Positions 33,829 to 40,177 of a stretch of 40,177 nucleotides of DNA are shown here, in pieces; within the stretch, counting starts at the first letter, position 1, and every line of letters begins with the position of its first letter. The notes below the pieces were generated by a model. That model saw nothing but the letters and a program-made list of their open reading frames with translations, was not told where the DNA came from and searched no databases. The stretch is from Bacillota bacterium (lineage in GTDB: Bacteria; Bacillota; Clostridia; Acetivibrionales; DSM-1351). The stretch covers positions 1 to 40,177 of the forward strand of contig JAEWSZ010000126.1 in assembly GCA_023397905.1 (NCBI GenBank), given 5' to 3'. The translations under genes and the position numbers were made by a program.

Positions 33829-35310
33829 ATGGGATTGAGAACAATAAATTTAAAAATTCATAATCCGAGCACATTGAAGAGGAACATTATTGACAATGCA
33901 TTTATAAATTACAACAATGCGTTTAACTACCTGCTGAAAAAAGCCTATGAAGACATAGACAGTATCGAAAGCGGGTATAAATCCGGAAACGGAGCATACA
34001 GCACCCTGACCCTGTCCAAGTGGATAGACCGGGATCTGTCGGCGGAAATAAACAGGTTTGACATTCAGCCCTTTAAAGATTCTCTGAAGCTCGATTTCGG
34101 CATGACGCTGGCAAGCTATTTTGTGCAGAAGGCGGCAAACCCGTCAATGCAGTTCCCGGGATTCAGGCAGGAGTCCGTAACAGTTGAGGATAAGCTCAGG
34201 CCCATTTATTTCTGCAGGTATGATACCAAGAGAAGCTTTTGCTTTTTATATGATGAAAGAAACCGGAAGTTTTTTGCAAAACTGTTCCTTATGAACGTGA
34301 GAAATGCCAAACCGCGTTTAAACCACAATCTCACAAGGGACCTCAGCTATATTTCAAGAGGGGATGAAGAGGTGAGGGCCTTGAAAAGGGAAACCTTCAT
34401 CATCGTGCCTCTCTCCTTTGGAAAATGGCAGGAAAGCATGCTGCTGCAGGCTGTGGAAAAGCCGGAGATATTGCGGACGGCCCACCTGATCATGAAAAAA
34501 AATGATTATTATATCAGCCTGAGTATCGACCTGCCGGAGGAGGAGAAAAAGGAGGCCGCCACTTTTATGGGGGTGAGCCGCGGTATTGAAAACGCTGTTA
34601 ATTACACCATTGTGGATAGCAACGGACACCTGCTGGAAAATGGGTCGGCGGAGTTTGAAGCCGGAGAAAACCAGGCCGTACATAAGAGAGACATGCACAA
34701 TCTGGCCAATAAAATCGTTGAAATAGCGGTCTCAAATAAATCCATGGTCGTACTTCAGAACCTCACGGGCAAAGGGGACAAACTCAGTTGGAACCGGGAC
34801 GGAACTGTTTACAAGCCTGTATTTGGCTGCAGGAGATACAATGAGCTGGTACGCATCCTGGACTACAAGCTGCCTCAAAGAGGCCTGCCTGCTCCGGCAA
34901 AAGTGAGCTCGGTGGATATTTTCCATAAATGCAGCTTATGCGGCAGCAATACAAAGAGAAACAGATTTTCCATGGACATGTTTTTGTGCACCAACTGCGG
35001 ATACAGCAGCAGGTTGGACAGCCTGGGAAGCCTGAATCTGGCCACCAAGCTCATAAAGTATGAAAGTACGCCGCTCAGGCTCAAGGCCAGGAAGACGCCT
35101 GAGGGCATGTACCTGCAAAATGAACTCATAGGTTTGAATATGTTTGTAGAAAAATATGAAAACCCTTTTGAAAGATTAAAGGAAGAAATAAACGAGATAT
35201 ATTCAAAAGCTTCCGGGGAGGCCGATAAAAATAAAGCTGATCCCAGGGACATAAGCAACATACTTGGTAAAATCATAAAGCAGGATTATTCAAATATAGA
35301 AATTATTTAA
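33829..35310 (+). CDS. Nuclease-dead TnpB-like protein, possible RNA-guided DNA-binding regulator
   Basis: This 493-residue protein belongs to the TnpB/Cas12 lineage. RuvC-I reads FMGVSRGIENAV, where active TnpB has G-I-D-x-G, so the catalytic Asp is Ser250. RuvC-II reads VVLQNLTG in place of VxLExL, so the catalytic Glu is Gln310. The zinc ribbon is intact (Cys368, Cys371, Cys387, Cys390) with NR between the pairs, and RuvC-III keeps Asp397 (SSRLDSLGSLNLA). Two of three catalytic residues are lost while fold and zinc site are kept, and the frame is open over a long stretch. No TnpA or insertion-sequence ends are seen. It starts after GGAGG (8 bases), 52 bases behind the phosphatase gene on the same strand, so co-transcription is likely. 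Nuclease-dead TnpB relatives (TldRs) are known RNA-guided repressors; that role is inferred here. A chromosomal relic is the alternative. Confidence 0.88.
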   Translation: MGLRTINLKIHNPSTLKRNIIDNAFINYNNAFNYLLKKAYEDIDSIESGYKSGNGAYSTLTLSKWIDRDLSAEINRFDIQPFKDSLKLDFGMTLASYFVQKAANPSMQFPGFRQESVTVEDKLRPIYFCRYDTKRSFCFLYDERNRKFFAKLFLMNVRNAKPRLNHNLTRDLSYISRGDEEVRALKRETFIIVPLSFGKWQESMLLQAVEKPEILRTAHLIMKKNDYYISLSIDLPEEEKKEAATFMGVSRGIENAVNYTIVDSNGHLLENGSAEFEAGENQAVHKRDMHNLANKIVEIAVSNKSMVVLQNLTGKGDKLSWNRDGTVYKPVFGCRRYNELVRILDYKLPQRGLPAPAKVSSVDIFHKCSLCGSNTKRNRFSMDMFLCTNCGYSSRLDSLGSLNLATKLIKYESTPLRLKARKTPEGMYLQNELIGLNMFVEKYENPFERLKEEINEIYSKASGEADKNKADPRDISNILGKIIKQDYSNIEII

Positions 35311-35470
35311 GAAAACTAATTATATTTAACAGAATTATTTAACAGAATACATACAGATTGTGCCTTTGCTACCGCACATTGTCCGCAGAGCGGGCTTAAA
35401 CGTACAAATGTACGCTTAAAAAAGTGTAGCTATCTAACCTGTGGGCCGTATCAGTTTTTCTGATGCGGCT
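35311..35470 (+). ncRNA. Candidate guide/scaffold RNA in the 3' flank of the TnpB-like gene
   Basis: Guide RNAs of TnpB and TldR proteins are encoded at and just after the 3' end of the gene. Here the flank has three hairpins in a row: CCGC-AGA-GCGG (35383-35393); CGTACA-AA-TGTACG (35401-35414), extended outwards by TTAA/TTAA after one mismatch; and GCCGTATCAG-TTTTT-CTGATGCGGC (35445-35469, one G-T pair). None has a T-run, so they are not plain terminators. A 13-base tandem repeat lies at 35323-35348. After 35470 up to the next promoter (35558) the sequence is AT-rich and without evident structure. The existence of the RNA is an inference from position and structure. Confidence 0.4.
35323..35348 (+). 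repeat. Tandem 13-base repeat
   Basis: TATTTAACAGAAT occurs twice without a gap (35323-35335 and 35336-35348), 13 bases after the stop codon of the TnpB-like gene. A weaker copy may lie at 35304-35316. Confidence 0.85.
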
Positions 35471-35557
35471 CATTCATATGTAAAAAATCAATATAGCAAA
35501 AAAAGCCTGTATAACAACTTTGCTTGCTGCAAAACATTAATCTGTATCAAATATTCA

Positions 35558-35586
35558 TTGACGGAATTGAATAATTTTGCTAAACT
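35558..35586 (+). promoter_or_regulatory. Promoter of the riboswitch-terC unit
   Basis: TTGACG (35558-35563), a 17-base spacer and TAAACT (35581-35586) place the start about 5 bases before the riboswitch, so the terC-family gene is transcribed separately from the TnpB-like gene. Confidence 0.7.
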
Positions 35587-35596
35587 TAAAAACAAG

Positions 35597-35690
35597 TAAA
35601 GGGGAGTAGCTTGAAAGCGATAAAGTCAACAACCGGTTAAAACTAGCCTGGCTTTATTCTCCAAAGTGGAAAGCAAGACCTTGAATGTGT
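35597..35690 (+). promoter_or_regulatory. yybP-ykoY manganese riboswitch
   Basis: The conserved 5' box AAAGGGGAGTAGC (35598-35610) and the 3' box AAGCAAGACC (35671-35680) frame a region with internal pairing (CAACCGG, CTGGC). This is the yybP-ykoY pattern, a Mn2+ sensor that turns on manganese exporters. The 3' end of the aptamer overlaps a terminator stem, so binding of the ion should allow read-through into the terC-family gene. The family and its place upstream of TerC-type genes are established; the fine structure was judged by eye. Confidence 0.88.
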
Positions 35691-35717
35691 TTTTCAGATG
35701 CATTCAGGGTCTTTTTT
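35677..35717 (+). terminator. Riboswitch-controlled terminator
   Basis: GACCTTGAATG pairs with CATTCAGGGTC (one G-T pair) around a 13-base loop, followed by six T. Its 5' arm includes the last conserved bases of the riboswitch, so the two structures exclude each other. Confidence 0.88.
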
Positions 35718-35738
35718 GTTTAAATTAAGGAGGCTGAA

Positions 35739-36599
35739 ATGTCAACAAAAAAAGCAATTAAGTTCGTTTTGTTCTGGATTGGGCTTGCAATACTTTTTAA
35801 CATCGGCATTTTTATCTTTGAAGGCCAGCATAAGGCGTTTGAATTTTTAGGCGGCTATATTATCGAGCTGAGCCTGAGCGTAGACAACCTGTTTTTGTTC
35901 TTGATCCTTTTTACAAGCTTCGGAATAAAACCGGCCTATCAGAGAAGAGTTTTAAATTATGGAATATTCGGAGCGATAATTTTAAGGCTTGTGTTTATTC
36001 TGCTGGGAATTACCATTATAAACAAGATACACTGGATATTGTACGTTTTCGGTATAATTCTCATTGCCAGCGGGGCTAAAATGATGTTCGGCGGAGAAAA
36101 GCCGGTGGACCACAAGGACAGCAAAGTGCTGAAGGTCCTGGGAAAAATACTGCCCGTCACCGACGAACTGCATGAAGAAAAGTTTTTCATAAAGAAAAAC
36201 CATGTACTGCACGCCACTCCGCTTTTTGCAATACTGGTGCTCATCGAATTTTCAGACATTCTGTTTGCCATTGATTCCATACCCGCCATATTTTCCATAT
36301 CGAGAGATCCGTTTATTGTGTATACCTCCAATATTTTTGCCATACTGGGACTCAGGAGCCTGTATTTTGTACTGGCGGCCATGCAGGAAAAATTCAAATA
36401 TGTAAAATACGGCGTGGCTCTGATATTGATGTTTACCGGAGTCAAGCTGGGAATACTATTCTTTGACCTGGAAATTCCCATAGTGGCGTCATTATTGACC
36501 ATATTCTTCATATTAGCTGCCAGTATAGTGGTTTCGGTACTTGTGGCGAAGCGCAAAGAGAAAAAGGATGCTGCAGAGCTGAAAAAGGTTGATTTGTAG
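35739..36599 (+). CDS. TerC-family membrane protein, probable Mn2+ exporter
   Basis: This 286-residue protein with about seven to eight membrane spans has the TerC acidic motifs ELSLSVDNLFLFLILF and IEFSDILFAIDSIPAIFSISRDPFIVYTSNIFAILGLRSLYF, whose Asp residues lie inside the membrane. A cytoplasmic loop (GEKPVDHKDSKVLKVLGKILPVTDELHEEKF) separates the halves. TerC relatives controlled by yybP-ykoY riboswitches export manganese, in some bacteria for loading of secreted enzymes. The riboswitch here makes that role likely. AGGAGG precedes the ATG. It shares a two-way terminator with the small gene on the other strand. Confidence 0.93.
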   Translation: MSTKKAIKFVLFWIGLAILFNIGIFIFEGQHKAFEFLGGYIIELSLSVDNLFLFLILFTSFGIKPAYQRRVLNYGIFGAIILRLVFILLGITIINKIHWILYVFGIILIASGAKMMFGGEKPVDHKDSKVLKVLGKILPVTDELHEEKFFIKKNHVLHATPLFAILVLIEFSDILFAIDSIPAIFSISRDPFIVYTSNIFAILGLRSLYFVLAAMQEKFKYVKYGVALILMFTGVKLGILFFDLEIPIVASLLTIFFILAASIVVSVLVAKRKEKKDAAELKKVDL

Positions 36600-36620
36600 A
36601 TTTCAGCAACGGAAAAATAG

Positions 36621-36648
36621 ACTCAGGGGCCGTTAAAAGCCCCTGAGT
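36621..36648 (+). terminator. Terminator of the terC-family gene
   Basis: ACTCAGGGGC pairs perfectly with GCCCCTGAGT over 10 bases around the loop CGTTAAAA, followed by TTATTTTTT. It also ends the minus-strand small gene, which stops 8 bases away. Confidence 0.92.
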
Positions 36649-36655
36649 TTATTTT

Positions 36656-36781
36656 TTAGCAGTCATGATGACCGAAGCCACCGCAGAAGCAGCAGAATAA
36701 AATAATAAGGATTATCAATACCCAGATCATATCGTCATCAAAACAGCCACTGCCTCCTCCAAAGAAACCATGTTTACCCAT
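36656..36781 (-). CDS. 41-residue YjcZ-like sporulation-type small protein
   Basis: This short frame encodes a Gly-rich N-terminus (MGKHGFFGGGSGCFDDD), one hydrophobic helix (MIWVLIILIILFCCFC) and a GGFGHHDC end. This layout is that of the YjcZ/YczI-type mini-proteins of spore formers, with four extra Cys (31, 33, 30, 41 region). GGAGGG lies upstream with a rather long spacing of about 13 bases. The 264-base gap beyond it (36782-37045) is AT-rich and includes the 16-base inverted repeat CATACT-ATTC-AGTATG (36883-36898). Confidence 0.6.
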   Translation of the reverse strand: MGKHGFFGGGSGCFDDDMIWVLIILIILFCCFCGGFGHHDC

Positions 36782-37045
36782 TCAAGAAACAACTCCCTCC
36801 GTTATTATTAATATTAATAAGTAGTACAGATAAAATCACAATTTCAATGTGTCTCGAAACACAAATTTTACCTGGCTAATAACATACTATTCAGTATGAT
36901 TTTTTTTGTTACAATTAAAAAATAATATATGGGCCGTCAAGTCGGCGGCTGTATTTTCAGCCTTAATAATCGGCTCCACCGTTAGCAGAATTTTAAAACG
37001 GTAATATAATGAATTAGGAGATATTATTTATAAGGTGATTTGCCG

Positions 37046-37432
37046 ATGAGATCATCCAGAAGAAGGTCAAAGAAATCAGCGCCCCGTGAAAGTGCCGTTC
37101 CTGAAAATAGGGCCGGAATGGATATAACGGACATGAATTTCGAAGGGTATGTGGGGCAGACGGTAACGGTGTATGTAAACGCGGGAGGAGCGGCGGGCAA
37201 GGGCTTTACCGGTGTACTTATGAGCCGGACAGATACATATATCCGGCTTTTGGTGATGCCTGCCCTCCCTCCGGCGTGTTCCCTGGGAAATCCCTGCGGA
37301 AGAGGCGCGGACAATATTCTGTTCTGCGCCCTGTGCCAGTACAATGCCAATTCGTCAATGGGAGCCATGGCGGTTATTCCCATGCGGAATGTGGTCGCTT
37401 TTGTACACAGCACGGTGCATTCCGGAAGGTGA
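37046..37432 (+). CDS. Hypothetical protein, 128 residues, Sm-like beta core
   Basis: The protein starts with a very basic tail (MRSSRRRSKKSAPRE). It continues with a beta-rich part (GYVGQTVTVYVNAGGAAGKGFTGVLMSRTDTYIRLLVMPA), a Cys-containing insertion (CSLGNPCGRGADNILFCALCQ) and AVIPMRNVVAFVHSTV. The alternation suggests a small Sm-like or SH3-like barrel, and the Cys could bind metal or form disulfides. Proteins of this look occur in spore formers, as far as I recall, but no function is known to me. I chose ATG 37046 after AAGGTGA; a TTG two codons earlier (37040) is less likely. Confidence 0.7.
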   Translation: MRSSRRRSKKSAPRESAVPENRAGMDITDMNFEGYVGQTVTVYVNAGGAAGKGFTGVLMSRTDTYIRLLVMPALPPACSLGNPCGRGADNILFCALCQYNANSSMGAMAVIPMRNVVAFVHSTVHSGR

Positions 37433-37574
37433 TGATATTCCGACGTGCGCGCACCGGCCCGGAGGTACCGTGCAGCATTTGATTAAATATGGGAGCAATG
37501 TGTATTGACCGGAGGAATTTGTGATAAAATTACTTATGGACGGTTTGTAAGAATTTATACTCAAGGTAGGATAT

Positions 37575-38924
37575 ATGGAATATTTTGATAAAATAGCGTA
37601 TCCGGAAAGTGCTGGATACATTATTGATAAACTTGACCGGAACGGATTTGAAGCATTCCTGGTGGGCGGCTGCGTCAGAGACAGCATACTGGGAAGAGAG
37701 CCCTATGATTGGGATATAGCCACAAATGCCCTTCCGGAGGACATAAAGCGCATATTTGACAAAACCTATGATACCGGCATACGGCACGGCACCGTAAGCG
37801 TCGCCGCCGGAGACGGGATATTGGAGGTCACCACATACCGCATTGACGGGGAATACACGGATTTCAGAAGGCCGGACAACGTCAGTTTTACCGCGGATAT
37901 CAAAGAGGACCTGGCAAGAAGGGATTTTACCGTCAATGCCATGGCCTACAGCCCCAGAACCGGCCTGGTGGATTACTTTGACGGGCTGAGAGACCTGAAT
38001 GACCTCCGGATCAGAGCGGTGGGCGACGCCGGCGTCAGATTTCTGGAAGACGCCCTGAGGATGCTGAGGGCTGTCAGGTTCAGCGCACAGTTGGATTTCA
38101 GCATTGATAAAGCCACCTTTGACGCAATAAAAGAGAATTCGGGCCTGATCAGGAATATATGCAGGGAGAGGATACGGGACGAGCTGAATAAAATCCTGAC
38201 TTCAGCCAATCCCGCCAATTTTAACCTTCTGTATGAAGCGGGGCTTCTGGACAATATTATTCCGGAGTTCACCCGGTGCTATAAAACCGGGCAGAACAAT
38301 CCGTACCATGTATATGATGTGGCGCAGCATATCCTTCATGCGGTGGAATACGTGGAAAACAGCAGCATATTGAGATGGACCATGCTGCTTCACGATATAG
38401 GAAAGCCGCCGAAGAAAACCACAGACGCAAACGGCATCGACCACTTCTACGGGCATCAGGAAGCGGGGGCTCTGCTGGCGGGCCAGATTTTAAACAGGCT
38501 GAGGTTTGACAAGGACTCCATAAAAAAGATCGTCAGGCTTATTCAGTTTCACGACATAGACATATTTGATACGGAAAAATCGGTCAGAAGGGTTGTCAGC
38601 AAGGTGGGGGAAGACCTGTTCCTCGATCTGCTGGAGGTCCAGAAGGCGGATGCAATGGCGCAGAATCACATATATCTGGACAAAAGGCTGATAAAGTTGG
38701 ATAATATTAAGAAGATATTCGGCGGTATAAAAGAGGCAAACCAGTGTCTCAAAAAGGCGGATATGGCCGTTAACGGGCACGATCTGATTTCATTGGGCAT
38801 GAAGCCCGGCAGGGAATTGAAGGACATGCTCAATTATTTATTTGAAAGCGTTCTGGAAGATCCGGAGCTTAACGAGCGGCAAAAACTGATAGATATGGCA
38901 AAGAAGGGTATACTGCGGAAATGA
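37575..38924 (+). CDS. cca: CCA tRNA nucleotidyltransferase
   Basis: This enzyme adds or repairs the 3' CCA of tRNAs. The class II nucleotidyltransferase core is complete: FLVGGCVRDSILGREPYDWDIATNA (GG-x-VRD and D-x-D), HGTVSV, TTYRIDGEYTDFRRPD and RRDFTVNAMAY, followed by the neck domain (RMLRAVRFSAQLDFSID). The C-terminal part has an HD domain, MLLHDIGKPPKKTTDANGIDHFYGHQEAG. At 449 residues it is the Gram-positive long form. Two tRNA-Gly genes lie less than 1 kb downstream, both with CCA already encoded. AGGTAGGA precedes the ATG. Confidence 0.95.
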   Translation: MEYFDKIAYPESAGYIIDKLDRNGFEAFLVGGCVRDSILGREPYDWDIATNALPEDIKRIFDKTYDTGIRHGTVSVAAGDGILEVTTYRIDGEYTDFRRPDNVSFTADIKEDLARRDFTVNAMAYSPRTGLVDYFDGLRDLNDLRIRAVGDAGVRFLEDALRMLRAVRFSAQLDFSIDKATFDAIKENSGLIRNICRERIRDELNKILTSANPANFNLLYEAGLLDNIIPEFTRCYKTGQNNPYHVYDVAQHILHAVEYVENSSILRWTMLLHDIGKPPKKTTDANGIDHFYGHQEAGALLAGQILNRLRFDKDSIKKIVRLIQFHDIDIFDTEKSVRRVVSKVGEDLFLDLLEVQKADAMAQNHIYLDKRLIKLDNIKKIFGGIKEANQCLKKADMAVNGHDLISLGMKPGRELKDMLNYLFESVLEDPELNERQKLIDMAKKGILRK

Positions 38925-39017
38925 CCTGCATGCCTCTGACTTTGCGGAAATACGGTGCGAAGCAGATTTGGGGACTTTGACCCTGAAAGCCTTGCACACA
39001 GGGGACATGGAGGCAAA

Positions 39018-39749
39018 ATGACAGGTATTGGGACTATAGTAAATACCGCAGCGATAATTGTGGGCGGAATTGCCGGCACCTTGCTCAGAAGCGGCATTCC
39101 GGAGAAGTATAAAAAGATAGTTATGCAGGGCATAGGCCTTGCGGTTCTATTTATAGGCGTATCAGGGACCATTAAGGAAATGCTTACAATAATTGACGGA
39201 AACAAGCTGGACAGGCAGTTTCTCATGCTTATGATCTTCAGCCTTGTCATAGGCGGCCTGATCGGTGAATTCCTGAAAATTGAAACAAGGCTGGAGAATA
39301 TAGGTTTGTGGTTTCAAAGCAGGGTTCCGGCAAAAGGCGGTTCCTTTTCGGACGGCTTTGTAACGGCAAGCCTCGTATATTGCATAGGGGCCATGGCCAT
39401 AGTGGGAGCCATTGAAGACGGGCTCTCGGGGAATCCCTCCACACTGTTTGCAAAGTCCATACTTGACGGGGTCTCGGCAGTTATTTTTGCCGCCACCATG
39501 GGTATAGGGGTTGCATTTTCCGCCATACCGGTATTCATATACCAGGGCAGCCTGACGTTGCTGGCGGGAGTGGTGAAGCCGTGGCTGAACGACACGGTGA
39601 TTTCCCAGATGTCTCTTGTGGGAGGAATACTGATATTTGCCATCGGTATCAACCTCCTGGAAATCAAAAAAATCAATGTGGGAAATCTGCTTCCTGCGGT
39701 GTTTATTCCCGTAATATACTACATAATCAAAAGTTTGGCGGGTTTTTGA
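39018..39749 (+). CDS. DUF554 integral membrane protein (YdfK-like)
   Basis: This 243-residue protein with about seven membrane spans has the DUF554 pattern GIGTIVNTAAIIVGGIAGTLLRSGIPEKYKKIVMQGIGLAVLFIGVSG, a glycine-rich middle (CIGAMAIVGAIEDGL), and LVGGILIFAIGINLLEIKKINVGNLLPAVFIPVIYY at the end. The function is unknown; a transport role has been suggested for the family. I start at ATG 39018 behind GGAGG; an in-frame ATG at 38955 has no such site. A small hairpin after the stop (AAAGTTCT/AGAACTTT, 39761-39784) may end the message. Confidence 0.93.
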   Translation: MTGIGTIVNTAAIIVGGIAGTLLRSGIPEKYKKIVMQGIGLAVLFIGVSGTIKEMLTIIDGNKLDRQFLMLMIFSLVIGGLIGEFLKIETRLENIGLWFQSRVPAKGGSFSDGFVTASLVYCIGAMAIVGAIEDGLSGNPSTLFAKSILDGVSAVIFAATMGIGVAFSAIPVFIYQGSLTLLAGVVKPWLNDTVISQMSLVGGILIFAIGINLLEIKKINVGNLLPAVFIPVIYYIIKSLAGF

Positions 39750-39798
39750 AAGCGGACTGAAAAGTTCTAAGCCTACAGAACTTTATTGGCAAAATGGG

Positions 39799-39827
39799 TT
39801 GACAAAATGGCCCGTACTCTATATAAT
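39799..39827 (+). promoter_or_regulatory. Consensus promoter of the tRNA-Gly pair
   Basis: TTGACA (39799-39804) and TATAAT (39822-39827) have a 17-base spacer, a perfect match to the vegetative promoter. Transcription should begin about 14 bases before the first tRNA. Confidence 0.93.
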
Positions 39828-39847
39828 AACTTTTGCATATTAGTGAT

Positions 39848-39922
39848 GCGGGTTTAACTCAGTGGTAGAGTGTCACCTTGCCAAGGTGAAAGTCGCGCGT
39901 TCAAATCGCGTAACCCGCTCCA
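39848..39922 (+). tRNA. tRNA-Gly (GCC)
   Basis: All arms fold: acceptor GCGGGTT/AACCCGC, anticodon stem TCACC/GGTGA with loop TTGCCAA (anticodon GCC), T arm CGCGCGTTCAAATCGCG, and encoded CCA. Confidence 0.97.
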
Positions 39923-39927
39923 CTCTC

Positions 39928-40001
39928 GCGGGTGTAGTTCAATGGTAGAACATCAGCCTTCCAAGCTGATTGCGTGGGTTCGATTCCCATCACCCGCTCC
40001 A
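39928..40001 (+). tRNA. tRNA-Gly (TCC)
   Basis: Acceptor GCGGGTG/CACCCGC, anticodon stem ATCAGC/GCTGAT with loop CTTCCAA (anticodon TCC), T arm GTGGGTTCGATTCCCAT, and encoded CCA. It lies five bases after the first tRNA, in the same transcript. Confidence 0.97.
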
Positions 40002-40025
40002 ACGTCGGAGCGGATTGCGCTCCAC

Positions 40026-40062
40026 AAAAATCCCTGATTCGGAAACGAACCAGGGATTTTTT
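40026..40062 (+). terminator. Terminator of the tRNA operon
   Basis: AAAAATCCCTG pairs with CAGGGATTTTTT, with further pairing of TTCG/CGAA inside and a GAAA-type turn. The T-run ends three bases before the group II intron start. Confidence 0.93.
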
Positions 40063-40065
40063 ATA

Positions 40066-40177
40066 GTGTGCCCAGTATGGGCGCAATCTAATGGGTGAAA
40101 GTCCCAAGTGCGGGCTAGTAGTGCCAAGCACATAGCTAAGAGCAAGGGTGTCCTTGGTGACGAGGAATCTGAAGAAA
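40066..40177 (+). mobile_element. Group II intron, 5' end (cut by window edge)
   Basis: The sequence begins GTGTGCCC, fitting the group II 5' rule GUGYG, and continues with the domain I landmarks TGGGTGAAAGTCCCAAGTGCGGGCTAGTAGTG and CACATAGCTAAGAGC. Only 112 bases are visible, so the reverse transcriptase gene, the class and the 3' end lie outside. Insertion directly behind a terminator hairpin is the usual habit of class C introns, though the class cannot be fixed from this part. Confidence 0.82.

Noticed and set aside
33829..35310. Active IS200/IS605-type insertion sequence
   Set aside because: No TnpA gene, no terminal hairpins at both sides, and two of three catalytic residues of the TnpB-like protein are replaced.
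25933..35437. Shared 8-mer TATCTAAC between the hydCBA upstream region and the TnpB 3' flank, as guide and target
   Set aside because: An 8-base match is expected by chance between regions of this size, and flanking bases do not match.
39901..40131. Minus-strand frame with MGIEPTQSAWKADVLPLN
   Set aside because: This is the well-known false protein read from the antisense of a tRNA; it covers tRNA-Gly(TCC), the terminator and the intron start.
1..40177. CRISPR array or prophage
   Set aside because: No regularly spaced repeats and no phage structural, integrase or lysis genes were seen.

Overview
The window looks like the chromosome of an anaerobic, fermentative, spore-forming member of the Clostridia. 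The evidence is purine-rich ribosome binding sites, several TTG and GTG starts, mid-range base composition judged by eye, an electron-bifurcating-type [FeFe] hydrogenase operon, a CUT1 sugar importer with a YesM/YesN-type two-component system, a yybP-ykoY riboswitch and a tiny glycine/cysteine-rich sporulation-type protein. No species is claimed.

Layout. 1-8.8 kb is a carbohydrate uptake locus: the 5' end of a secreted, possibly glycosidase-like protein (minus strand), a sensor kinase/AraC-type regulator pair, a solute-binding lipoprotein, two permeases, and a second, paralogous binding lipoprotein in convergent orientation. No ATPase is encoded here. 9-24.6 kb is a housekeeping and accessory stretch of mostly short transcription units: two neighbouring HD-domain hydrolases, four GNAT acetyltransferases, an AraC regulator, an MFS exporter, a CAP-domain secreted protein, a HAD phosphatase behind a promoter carrying a LexA-type box, a metallophosphoesterase, a methyltransferase, an SDR oxidoreductase, a nuclease-like unknown, a PilZ protein, an ArsC-fold protein without its cysteine, a CmpB-type membrane protein and a YgjP-type metallopeptidase.

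24.7-35.3 kb is the redox core. An Fe-S aldo/keto reductase is closed by a strong terminator. It is followed by hydC-hydB-hydA (NuoE-like, NuoF-like, [FeFe] hydrogenase), a 51-residue cysteine-containing protein, and a second unit with its own promoter: a 2Fe-2S thioredoxin-like protein, a PAS-bearing sensory [FeFe] hydrogenase (HydS type) and a SpoIIE-type phosphatase, joined by 4-base overlaps. Both promoters have a Rex-like inverted repeat at the expected start point, which suggests control by NADH/NAD+ balance.

Directly after the phosphatase, on the same strand, lies the most unusual gene of the window. It is an intact 493-residue TnpB-like protein whose zinc ribbon and third RuvC aspartate are kept, while the first RuvC aspartate is Ser and the RuvC glutamate is Gln. 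With no insertion-sequence context and a hairpin-rich 3' flank, it looks like a nuclease-dead, possibly RNA-guided DNA-binding protein attached to a hydrogen-sensing operon.

35.5-40.2 kb holds a riboswitch-controlled TerC-family membrane protein, a 41-residue sporulation-like protein, a small unknown, the CCA-adding enzyme, a DUF554 membrane protein, two tRNA-Gly genes behind a consensus promoter, their terminator, and the first bases of a group II intron inserted just after that terminator and cut by the window edge.
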